NCBI GenBank assembly: GCA_030762175.1
Contig: CM060835.1
Coordinates: 86,920,001 to 86,984,000, forward strand
Direction of reading: 5' to 3'
Origin: Metallyticus violacea
Taxonomy: Eukaryota; Arthropoda; Insecta; Mantodea; Metallyticidae
DNA length: 64,000 bases
Shown here: piece by piece, positions 1 through 11,500 of the stretch
Layout of the letters: the number at the start of each line of letters is the position of its first letter
Numbering within the stretch: the stretch's first letter is position 1
Notes under the pieces: model-generated
Database searches by the model: none
Seen by the model: only the letters and a program-made list of their open reading frames with translations
Told to the model about the DNA's origin: nothing
Translations under genes and position numbers: made by a program

Positions 1-244
1 AAAACCATAACACCTTCAACAGGAAAAGATAAAATAATTTTTAAAAAGTTCATATATCCATGGGCTAGTGAAAGAAGCAAAATTATTAAAGTCAGTACAG
101 GGACTTAAAGAGCTAACTACATTTAAAAATACAGAAACAGATTAATGAACTTCAACACTTTCAGGGATGAAAACATAAACTTTTAAGTTTATCACCCTCC
201 ACCAGAGCAGAATATGTATCCCTAAAGGAACACTGTGAGTTATG

Positions 245-375
245 CAGCATTTGACAGTTAGTTGAGGATGTGAACGATTGTCTGTGAAACACCATATAAA
301 CAAGTAGAACCAATAAGAGCGTGTAGCTCCACTCAATTATACAATAATCTTAATTATATAATTAGTTTCACTGTA
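245..375 (+). repeat. Decayed PLE 3' tail fragment
   Basis: The stretch near 262-296 reads GAGGAT, GTGAACGAT, then TGAAAC, the same order as the tail hairpin at 27661-27696. It is followed by an AGAGCGTGTAG...TTTCACTGTACAAGTTCC segment that recurs at 1455-1695, 2650-2805 and 38765-38975. It is a short end fragment with no coding sequence. Confidence 0.5.
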
Positions 376-715
376 CAAGTTCCAATTAACATTACAACAT
401 TAAATATTGTCAATAAATAATATAATAGAATTAAATATAAAGCAAACAATTACCAACATTTTCTGAAAACTAGATATAATGCAATTATCAACATTTAAAA
501 CTTGTGAGCTACTGTGCCCTTGGCTCAGATTTTTTCAAAGCCAAGCTTTAAAGACAACTGCAGTCAGCATGGTGAATGGAATAGATCTGCAGATAGAACA
601 ACTTCCCCATAACACAATAAAGATAATGGCATTCTCTTAAGCAATACTTAGAAAAGAGGTCCTCAAAAATAAAAAATCACTTTCAGTCCTTACTACCCAA
701 ACAAAATCTGTTAAA
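376..715. other. No recognised feature
   Basis: AT-rich sequence without a coding signal or repeat I recognise. Confidence 0.5.
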
Positions 716-905
716 TATTATACTTATGAAGCTGTTCACAATGGAGTGGTAATATATACTAAACGTAGGTATTCATTTTTTTATACTAAACTCCATTTAC
801 TTACATAAATTATAATTTGTAGGTATTCATTTTTTTATACTAAACTCCATAATTTATGTAAATAAATGGAGTTTAGTATAAAAAAAATGAATACCTACGT
901 TTAGG
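716..905. repeat. PLE-derived foldback (family of the 54.65-kb element)
   Basis: An inverted pair carries taaacgtaggtattcatttt and its complement (arms about 762-815 and 850-904), with an extra direct partial copy of the left arm between them. The unit ATACTAAACTCCATTTACTT and the flanking word GAAGCTGTTCACAATGGAGT recur at the PLE at 54650 and at the foldback at 57538. Confidence 0.7.
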
Positions 906-2649
906 ATAAAAATCTGTTAATATTATTAATACTTGCTGAACCACAAATATCATAATATGTCACTTCACCTGTGGCCATTTTATGAGTAATAACAGCTAAT
1001 CATTCAGCATTCAATTGGTGATGCTGACAAAAGTTAGTGAAAACTTTGGTTTGGAAGCAAACCTAAGACCATGGCACAACAGCTGGAACTTTAAAATTTT
1101 GTTAAAATGAATGCTGGCCATTAAAGCCTTAGAAATAAAAGTGGTAATTTGTCTTTGCTTCAGGGATTCCCAGCTCTGACAACAGTATTTAAGCTGAACA
1201 ACTAAAATGACATTAAATTTATGCAAATGCCTGAAGCCATAAAATCTAATGTGCAAAGACTAGTCACTATCTCTCATGAGTATTCACCATTTTCATAGCA
1301 ACATTTCTTTGCTTTTAAGGCTGAAGCTTTGACAGATGCCTGAAAATAATCTTTAACACACATTGTATCCAAATACAAGTTATATAAATAATTTCTCCTC
1401 AAAACTTTCCTGTAGTATAACCAATTCATTTTGCTGATAATACAAGTATATTGATTAAAATGTAATTAAAATGTAAATTGGAACTTGCACAGTGAAGCTT
1501 AACATATAATTGATATCATTGTATGATTCAGTTGAACTACACACTCTTAATGCTTCACTTACTTGTCATAATGTATGGAACCGGTGATGAGAACTAAATG
1601 TTCCTGCAACCGGTCCATACATTATGACAAGTGAAGCATTAAGAGTGTGTAGGTCAACTGAATCATACAATGATATCAATTACAAGTATATCTATTACTT
1701 GAAAAGATAAAAGTATAAGACAGATTGTGAATAAAATATTAAACTGATTCATAACAAATCAATTAGTTGATGATGAAGATAAGGTGCTAGCGTAAACTTT
1801 CAATATTACAATTGCACAAAGTTTGGGAACCTTAATATTAAATTTGGATTCAAATTAGTGAAGTACAAGTTAGAAAAAAAAAAAAAAAGGTTACGATTAT
1901 GGGTTGATAAATTTCACTTAGCAGTTAAATTGAACAGTGTACTTTGTTTTTTATCAGTTTGCATCTTGACTATATTTGATGTCCTTATAATTAATTTTCA
2001 GTCAATTTTATATGAATAAATATTAATATATAATTTATGCAATAAGGAAAGATTTAAGAAAATGCAATAGAGAACAATACAGAATAGCTTTTGATATATT
2101 GTAAGATAATTTGTGAACAGCATCTAGCATCAGAAAAGCCTAGGGAACTCTTCGATGAAAGTAACCTGACTCTTGTGGTGACTGCTAATTTTGTGGAAAT
2201 CATTGCCTGATATGTGAACAAGAATAACTGTGATCTCTAAATTATTATTTGTATTATTGGCAATATAAATATCACAGGTGAAATTTTTGTTTTCTCTTAT
2301 TATGTAATTCAAAAGAGCTTTGATTTGCTTTTCACTTTTCACAAAAGAATTGGTAATATTTATATTTTTAGTCTATTTTTATTATACCATTTTACAAGAT
2401 AATTCAGGTTTAGTAAATATGTTTAATAATTATTTGCAAATTTTATCAATTGCAATAGGCATGATCTGAACAAACTTTATAAGAACAACCATTACAGTAC
2501 TTTTACAAGAAATATAAAATATGTTTAAACCATTTCTTAATTTTTGATTTTCAGAATCCATGACTATTTATGGTGAATTAAATGCTAATGCCAATACACA
2601 GTGAAATGCTTTTAGAGTAATCTAATCCCAAACTATTATGTTTGACTTG
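906..2649. other. Flank outside the 1455-1695 foldback: no recognised feature
   Basis: Apart from the foldback and a short poly(A) run near 1875, nothing recognisable on either strand. Missing C-terminal exons of the host gene were sought here without success. Confidence 0.45.
1455..1695. repeat. PLE-derived foldback with GTGATGA hairpin
   Basis: A nearly perfect palindrome: arms of about 75 bp read CACACTCTTAATGCTTCACT and its complement around the centre near 1597. The centre contains GGTGATGAGAAC...GTTCCTGCAACCGGTCC, a decayed form of the tail hairpin seen intact at 38862-38905. The outer word AACTTGCACAGTGAAG is shared with 2650-2805 and 38765-38975, which defines one PLE end family. Confidence 0.75.
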
Positions 2650-2805
2650 AAATGCTAAATGGAACTTGTACAGTGAAGCTAATCATATGATTAAGACCAA
2701 TGCATGATTGAGTTGAAATACACACTCTTATAACAAGTGGAGCCCATAAGAGTGTATAGTTTGACTAAATGAACAATGATCTTGATTATTATTTGGAATT
2801 TACCT
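2650..2805. repeat. PLE-derived foldback, decayed
   Basis: Inverted arms (AACTTGTACAGTGAAGCTAA...ACACACTCTTA against TAAGAGTGTATAG...GATCTTGATTATT) are homologous to the palindrome at 1455-1695. The central hairpin has been deleted down to about 15 bp. Confidence 0.6.
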
Positions 2806-3618
2806 ACATCTAACTACATTTTTTTATTGCTAATATTGTTTAAATAATTTATTTGTAGGTTAAAGCGTGGGTAGAAACTATCTAGATGTAGTTCATATGC
2901 AAGAGAGAAACATATGATGAGAAACACCAGCTATAATAGTTATGTTCAGGAATCAACTAATGCACTTTGTGATGCAAGACAGCCTAAAGACAAAAAAGAA
3001 CTTACAATTAAGCTTCTTATACAGAAGTTAAGTAGAACCCAACTATGTCTTCTCTTGAAATAAATGTTGGTAGCTAAATTAAAATAATGCTAATATTTAA
3101 TTTTATGTTCATGTGTCCTTAAATAATGTCATTAATATTTCAACAATCATTGGAGTTCAATATGAGATACAATGCTTTGTAAGCTTAAATTTCTTCACCT
3201 TTCTTTTATAAGACATTTGAAATTGGTGCTTTTTTTCCCAGGTTCTGATGCCAGGAGAGCCACTTTTAATTGGCCTCCATTTTACCAAGTTAAAAGTAGC
3301 AAGTGACTTGTATTATCCTTTTATATATTTGATTTAAAAATTATAATAATTAGTATTTCAAAAAAGTTATAATGCACATATAATTCAAAATTGAGTCTAT
3401 TTCTCTGCTTTATTTATTTACCAAAGAATTACTGGCTCGGCTCATGGGAAGAACTATCTTGAAAATTTGTAGTTAATGCAAGTCTAGTTTCATAAAATTC
3501 AAAATGAGAACAAATTGCACATCCTTATAAAGTTTGTAAAAACTATATAAAAAGTTGTTAATACAATGGTTTTCAGTTTTACAATAATTTACTTGAATAT
3601 TTAAAAGATATATGAGAG
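2806..3618. other. No recognised feature
   Basis: AT-rich, short frames only, no conserved motif seen. Confidence 0.5.
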
Positions 3619-3620
3619 TA

Positions 3621-4860
3621 GGTCCTTAAGTTTCCGGCCTAACAATTTTCTAGGTATGATACAGACAAAAACTATATTTCACTTTTCAATATAGTTACCC
3701 TTTATTGCAATATACTTCTCACATCTTTGAATTAACATTTCAATCCCCCCAAAAACAGTCAGAAGTTTTGTCTGCAAAATGGGCATAAACAGTATCCATT
3801 ACTTCATCATACTTAAATTTTCTTCCTTGAAGGTCCTACTTGAATTTTGAGAAGAGGAAACAGTTACTGGAAGCTAGATCTGGGCTGTAGGGTGGATGGT
3901 CGATCTTCTTGAAGCCACATTTCCTCTGCAACATGAGCTGTGTGACAGGCACATTGTCATGAAGAAGGCGCATACCACCACTCAGCTTTCCTCACCTTTT
4001 CTCTTTGATGGAAGCATGTAGTCTGTGCAGTAGGCCAGCATAGTACTGCCCATTTACTGTGGTGTTCCTCTCCTTGAAGTCAATGAAGCATATTCCTTCA
4101 CAGCCCCAAAAGATTGTGGCCATGATCTTCTTGGTTCACTAAGTGGCCTTGGCTTTTAGAGGCGGCTTTGCCAATTTTACGCCACTCCATTGATTTTCTT
4201 TTCAGTACCATAGTTTACTCTCCTGTAAAAATGGTTTGCAGAACTTCTCTCTCATTGCCATGGCAGTTCCAAAAATGCCTGACTACAGATGACTTGTTAT
4301 TGCTTTTGGACTGAGGAAAGAAGTCTGGGCACCTATCTTAAACTAACCTTATTCATGTTTAAATGTTCATGAATAATTCAAAGGACTGTTGTTTTAGAAA
4401 GGCCCAATCTTGCTGCTATTTCTGTAACTTTGAGCTGTCAGTCTTCCTAACTTCCTCTTCCACAAGAGCAATATTTTCAGGAGTAAGCACCTCCAAGGGC
4501 CATCATGCATGCTCTTCGTCTTCATTGCTTTCTTCACCCATTTGACAAATTTTGGCCCATTCTTTTTCAGGAGAATATGAGGGGTTGCTTACCCACATAC
4601 ACCATTCAATCGCTGTTTAATTTCATTTGGAGTAAGTCCTTCTTTTGTCAAGAACTTAAAAATAACAGCTCGATAATGCATTTTGAACATGTCACAATTT
4701 TCAACACATAGCCTTCTTTATGCAAGTATATGTGAACAACTGAACACAGCAGAGCAGAAGTTCTACCTGCAATTATTTACTTAACAGATAAGGCATGACT
4801 CCAGGTAAGGATTTTGTGAAGGCAATAATCCTTATCGATGAGGCCAGAAGCTTATGGACC
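3621..4860 (-). pseudogene. mariner transposon with decayed transposase
   Basis: The element is 1,240 bp and bounded by TA (3619-3620 and 4861-4862). Its terminal inverted repeats start GGTCCTTAAGTTTCCGGCCT on the left and GGTCCATAAGCTTCTGGCCT on the right (complement). On the minus strand, broken frames read MHYRAVIKFLTKEGLTPNEI near 4680, FKERNTTVNGQYYAGLLHRL near 4050, then LLHDNVPVTQLML and IDHPPYSPDLASSN near 3900, the usual second and third catalytic blocks of mariner D,D34D transposases. Stops and frameshifts show that it is dead. It lies in the left flank of the host gene, beyond its last recognised exon. Confidence 0.88.
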
Positions 4861-5097
4861 TACCCTTGTGTCTCTTATTATTAAACTTAGATATTTACTT
4901 CTTATAACTTAATCATGTTATTCCACTGATGAGCAATGCAACTATTGCTTAACTGTATATGCATAACAGTAGCAATATGACTTTTACTATTAATTGTAGC
5001 TAATAATGTAGCTTTGGTTAAAAATGGCTATCCTCATTATCTTATTGCAAGATCAATGGATAAATGCATAAGTTAACAAATAAAGGACTAGATTTAC

Positions 5098-5157
5098 CCT
5101 TAATTCATTTAAAGCTGCCTTGGCTGCTACTTGTTCATTATCTAACCTTTGACAAAT
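5098..5157 (-). CDS. RABGAP1: RABGAP1-like exon J: coiled coil
   Basis: This 60-bp exon (phase 0 at both ends) lies between acceptor tgtttcag| and donor AGG|gtaaat. It encodes ICQRLDNEQVAAKAALNELR, matching vertebrate ICSQLSERLEKQQTANKVEIEKI. It is the last exon recognised on the left. About 100-150 further C-terminal residues are usual in this family and were not found between 1 and 5097. Confidence 0.8.
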
Positions 5158-5248
5158 CTGAAACAAATAAAAGCAAGAAATTATTCCGAACATTTTCACA
5201 AAGATTCACCAGTGAGATTTATATATATATATAGATATAGAAAGAGGA

Positions 5249-5284
<36 letters not shown>

Positions 5285-5506
5285 AAAGATATCCAACCTG
5301 TTTGTATTCTGTTATGATGGCAGTATTTCGACTACTCTCATTTTCTGCTCTTTGAACTTCGCGTTTCAACATGTCTTTTACCTGAAAACAGAGGTAAATG
5401 CATTTGTAAAACTGAGTTGTACACTACAATTTTTACACTCAAGGAATTTGTACATATATATGAGGTATATAAAACTGGCCTCATGATAAATGGGTTACGT
5501 GATCCA

Positions 5507-5546
<40 letters not shown>

Positions 5547-8500
5547 GTTGTTGTTGTTGTCATCATCGTTGTTGTCTTCTCAGGCCCAGCAAAAGCCTGG
5601 ACAAATTGCAATCATGATTACCTGACATAAAACTTATTCCTAAGAGTAGGACCTCATTAATGACTTAACTATGAACTAAATCTGAGGCCAGATACCTAGA
5701 CGAAAGCATGTCTGGAAAAGCACACTGCATAAATAGTAGAAAGTACAGGGAAAGGAAGTAATAATTTTATACAGACGTGCTTTTCCATTACAGCAGAGTT
5801 GATGAACATTTCTGTTGTCTACAAAAGCAATAACAGATGCTTAGAATTATTACAAACCAAAGAGACCTTATTCCAGAGTAAGTGATTTAAAATCAAATGT
5901 GCTTTTTGTAATTATTTAACTCGCAGAAAGAAAATTTGTGTCTATTTGGACATGAACTGTCTGTCTTTATGTGCACACCATAGTCTGAAGTGGCCTCTTT
6001 AATGCAAGAACACATTCAATATAAAAGAAAAAATAATACTCTACTTTAAAATCATATTGCAAATTTCTTATTCTCCCTCTCTTTAAATATGGTGGTATGA
6101 ATGAAGATATTCTTTATTTCTTCATTGTAGTTAAACAATAGTGCATAATTTGCTCTTAGCTTTGTTAAGTGCTATTTTATTAAATATGGAAATCTTATTA
6201 TTTGCTCAAATGTAAGGGGATGGGTGATATCAGTCCATTGTAACTTATAATAAAATGTTAGTCCACATTGCCCACCCCCTCTTTGTTGCTATTGTCTCCT
6301 AAATTAACTTCCAAACTAGTAGGGTGTACAACTGTAAATGGTTTAAAACTGTCTTTACAGGAAATAGATTCATACTGTGCAGAATGGGGATTAAGTGTAA
6401 ATGAAAAGAAAATTCAAATTGAAGTATTTAAGAAAGGAGGAAAATTGAGTAGATAAGAAAAATGTAAAAAACAAAGTAATGAATATAAAGTGGTGAGAGA
6501 TTGTATGTACTTAGGAATGAAAATAGATGCAGGAAGGGTTTGGGATAGACAAAAGAAATCAGCTCTGGCAAAGAGCAATGATGGCTGTAAGAAGATGCTT
6601 ATTTAAAATGCCGGAGATGGAGATGGAATGGCTGGAAAGAGTCTACAACTGAGACTCAAATGTTATATGGTATTGAAGTAAGGGGGCTTGAAAATAGGTG
6701 GGAAGTTGTGGATCAAGTACATATGATGTTTTGTAAGGAAGTTCTAGGGTTGTCCTTAACAGAGGCTAATGGAATGGCTCAAATTGAATTGGGATGAGTA
6801 TCAAGAAAAGGATTGGTTATGGAAAGAGCCTTAAACCCCTGCAACTTGATGACGATAATTTGTTAAACCAATGTTTAAAATACCAGGATATTAGTCTACA
6901 AAGGGATTGGATAAGTGAACTAAGAAATAACTTTGAAAATGGTATGGAAGATGTTTGGAAAAAAGAGAGTTAAATAACAAAGGTTTTTGGAAAAATATAA
7001 CAATGTTTGAAGATATTGAGGTACAAAAATGATTTAGTCAGATAAGTGAGGAAAAATTGTTGGCATTATATGTTACAGTGAAAAATCATTGGGAAAGAGA
7101 GAGAAATGTAGATACCACTAATAAAGAAGAGTGGGGATAGCATGGTTAAGATCAGGAGCATGTAGGTTAAACGGCTAACCAATTGGTTACTTGCAAGGGC
7201 TATGTCCATTATGTGGGGGAAGAGAAGATATACAACACATTCTATTTGTATGTACAGAAACAGAAATTTGGAGAAAAGAAAGTGTGTGGTATAGAATGAA
7301 TAGGAACATTCATATAAATAAAATTATAGATCAACTGTAGAGCAATATTTACAGAAAGCAAAAAATAAGTGTAAATGGACTGTTAAAGAGGACAGAAATA
7401 ATAATGTAAGAATAGCACTATAAACGTAAGAATTAAATACTATGTACTAATATGTAACAGTCAACTTTAGTGGACTGCCCAGATTAGTGGCCAGGGCCAA
7501 ATAAATGGGCAGTCTAATATGTGGATTAATATTAATAGTATTTGGTTACTTATGAATTAAAAGTAATGTGGAATTTCATTGTAATATTGTTTGTTGAAAT
7601 AAATTCAAATTCAAACTTCCAAACAGAGAGGCATCCTAACTTGGTATTTATTTTTGCAATTTCATCATATGTTGTACATGTGTTATTTACTTATTTATTT
7701 ATACTTAGTTTTTATGTCAGTTTGTACAGTGATACTGGACTTGTTAATATTACTTACACAACTATACATAATTAGCAGAGCCTGGTAGTCAGGTAAAATG
7801 CCTTTTCTATTTGGGTGGATATATTTAAGAGTCAGATTAATTATGAATTATTAACATGAATTAACATATTTCTGTACATTTAAGGTTTGTTGGATTAATT
7901 TTTATTTTGCCTTTTTGCCTATTTTAAGGTTTAAAACTCTTTTTTTGCCTGTTTTGGATAACAATGGATTTTTTTTTGATTATTTACTGCAATGTTTAAA
8001 ACATATAAAGAATGTCAATAAATCAAAGTGAAAAAAGTTATAAAAATTAAATGGCATGTTCACCTCACAAAAATTGATGAGATTGATGAAAATCTCATTA
8101 TTCATTTATTTCTTTTCAAGCAGTCAAAAAATTTCTTCTCAATTCACTTACACTCTTTATATAGCAGAACATTTATTAGTGAAAGGAATGTATGGTTATC
8201 TTTGACATATAATACCAGGAAATAAAGAGGACAAGGGAAGTATTGTAGTTTTGAATAGTCTAGCAAATGACCTTGTATCAAAATGTTCAAGAGAATTCTA
8301 GAAAATTTGTGGTGGAGGAAAGGGTTATTTCTCAGCTGCATAAATGTAACAAATAATTGCAAGTGAGAAAGATGAGAGCAGCACATCTATTCAATAAACT
8401 GCCCCTATAATGTGTTCAATATGGAAGTGAGAGAGAGACTAACATGGTTCCTCTATAAATGCATAAACAGAAAATGAATTCAACCAGAAACCACTGAGCA

Positions 8501-11500
8501 TCTTTTGATACCTTGAAAAACCAACTTGTAGTTGCTTCTAACCAAGAAAAGTAATTATGTGATAAAGAAATTATTCAGTATCTTAAATATCTCTTTCTTC
8601 TCTCTCTTCTCATTTGGAGCTACAGCCTGGGGTGAGCCTTGGCCTGCTGCAGCAACCTCTGCTTTCTCTACCTCCATCTTATGGCTGTACTGATAGAGGG
8701 CAGTATTGCAGGTGATCAGCATGCCGGCACCCTGCTGGTTATCTATCAAGCAGTTTTCTTGATTGAAATTTTCAATACCTATTTTCATTAATAATGGGTC
8801 ATATTATTCTTTGTTTTCACTTTAAATAAAATGCCTATTTTAATTATATTACTGCCTATTTTCAGTATTTTAAGTGTCTTTTTACCTGCCTATTTTGACC
8901 AAAATAAATGCCTGAATTTCGGGGCTCTGATATTTAGGAATGTCAATAAAATAAAATGTTATATATTAACTGTTGCATTTTACATCTTATTCTGAAAACA
9001 TTTTTGTTCTTGGTAGAAATGCTATGGTAAAAGCTCTGGATTAGTAATAAAATGATTCCTTCATGCTATAAGTAAAAAAAGAAAATTGTACAAATAATCA
9101 AGTATATTAATGTAGCAAGTTGTACTACTTTGTGAGTAATTTGGGTGTAAAGAAGCTGATTTGTCAATCAAAATTATTTTCCCCCATGTGCTTTTATTGA
9201 CAATAACTATAAACTTTAGATGGACAGACAACAGATGGGAAAATAAAAAAGTTGCATAATCCACCATTAACTTTATAAAATTACTTAAATTGATGGTTTT
9301 CCAATTCTGGTGTCAAACATGTTTTCTCTTCACTGCTGACTATGTGAATCCATTTTTTGTTTTAAATTACAAACTCAAATCATTAATATTGCATCGCTTT
9401 AAAGTATGCTGTTTACTCCAAAGAGGCAATTGAACAGATGACAGAAATACCAAATTGGCAAAAGTTACAGTTATATTTATTTCATCAATTTCAACTCTCT
9501 TTGATTTAGCAACTATGGTTGTTGCACTTTAAGTCAATATGAGCAGTTTTATTGTTACAGCAATTGCAGACTGCTTTCTCTGAGGTCGATATTTACCAAA
9601 ATACTGCACCTACTGTACCAACCTCTAACCTTTAAAATGTTCATTGCATACTGATCTTATTGACCAACTTGACTGCTACAAAGATGGGGGGAAATATAAA
9701 GTGGCATTTTTACTGGCAATACATTTTCTGATTTCTTTATAAAGTTAACATATGCATGGATAATCTACATTGTGGTTATCAGAGGAACAGATACTTTAGA
9801 CTATACTGAATAAGAAAGTGCGCACTATTCATTTCTACTAATAAGCTGCATTATGGAAATAACTCACAATAAAGCCCTGTATAGACGAAGAAGAGCTAAC
9901 CTGAGTAACTTCATCTTCTAAGCGCTTTTTCTCCTCCTCTGCACGCAATAATGTTGATTTCAATCGTTCCAGCTCATTTGAGTACTGATCTGCATTATCT
10001 TGTTCCTCTGAAAAGAAAATATCTGAATAATATTGTTTCATATAATAAGACATATGTGAGACAGTTTCATTTCTGACATTCACTATTAATATTACACTAG
10101 AATTCTATTACACCAAATATTCTACACTAATCTATTCAATATGTTCACACTTACTCCACTTACTTACATAACACTAGGACATGTTTCAGAAGCCCTCGAT
10201 TTTATCATCAGCTGTTGACCAATTGACACCAATTGATGGATGGATCCCAATATGCTTTTGTGGCAGTCTCTGATGGTTCTTGTATGAACTTGCTGAGTTC
10301 ATCCATAGGCAGAAAATAAAAATTCACTAAGTTTTTCTTATTTTTGAAGATGAAATCTTTTCCCAAGTGGATAGCTCTATTTGGTTATGAAGTTCTTTCA
10401 GCAGCTTAGCCTCTCGTTTAATTTTATGATTTTTGGTCCAAAAGTGAGCTGCTACTGCTGATTTATCAACCTATTTAAAACGAATATTCTTACAGTGCTC
10501 TTTTCTCGGTATTTCAAAATTTCTTCTCTTTGTTTTTCCGATGTACCTCTGGTTACAATCTGAATATTTGATTTCATAAATTCCTGATTTTTGTTTTGTT
10601 GTATAGTGTCTTTTACTCTGCTACCTAATAAATTTTTTATATTATATTTCTTCTTTAGGGCTAACATCCTTTTACTTTGAATATCCTCTTAAATTTGTTG
10701 TGGTAAGTTTGATGGTAGTGAACTTTTCAATTTGCATCTTTTCTTGAGCCCTTCAGTGTGGAAACCTCTCTTATAGATTTTTGTCCTTAAAATTTATAAA
10801 ATATAAAATTAATAATTTTCATAATTGTGTATTTGTTGAAACCTTGGTTGTTGCTGTCCTAATTATCTGTGGTATGCCATTTAGTATTCTGTTTCTATGA
10901 GAGGGATATTAATTATCTGTATGCCAAGCTATGAAACAGTGCATATTTATGTGGTGTGGGGTTATACCTGTTATTTTTATGTAATTTTCTGTGTGTGTTT
11001 CTTTTCTATCGAATCCAAAGTTCAATCTATCTTCATTTCTTATGATTTTTAAAACTAGGAAGGGAGCCAACTGTTTTTCTCTTCTTCTGTGGTAAACTGT
11101 ATAGATTTATGTTGTAAATCAAGAAATTTCAGAGCATCTCTTGCATGGTTTTTTGGTATTATAGCAAATATGTCATCCACATACCTATATCATGTCTTGA
11201 AAATTAAAGGGAAGGCTTTGGTGATATGTGATTCAAAAGGGTTCATGAATAAATCTGCTAGAAATGGAGACAAGGAGTTTCCCATTGCTAGACCAGAAAC
11301 TTGTTGATAATATCTTTGGTTGAAACTGAAGACATTTTGCTGAATGCAAATATTAGTAAGCTTCAGTAAGCCTTCTATTTCTTTTGTTTATAAATAAGCA
11401 GGTTAACCCTTTCTTTTACATTTGCTTAAGATTCTCTATTTGTATGCTCGGGAACAATGCTTTTACATCAAACAACATCATATCTCCTGTTGCAATTCTA

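Noticed and set aside
4363..4711. Overlapping plus-strand frames within the left mariner
   Set aside because: They are antisense to the transposase N-terminus.
8555..8788. 77-codon minus frame ending in EKREKKEIFKILNNFF
   Set aside because: Overlaps the type D SINE-like repeat; no conserved domain seen.
11089..11307. 72-codon plus-strand frame with MSSTYLYHVLKIKG
   Set aside because: Antisense of the PLE RT motif C region (TWYRYVDDIFAII on the minus strand).
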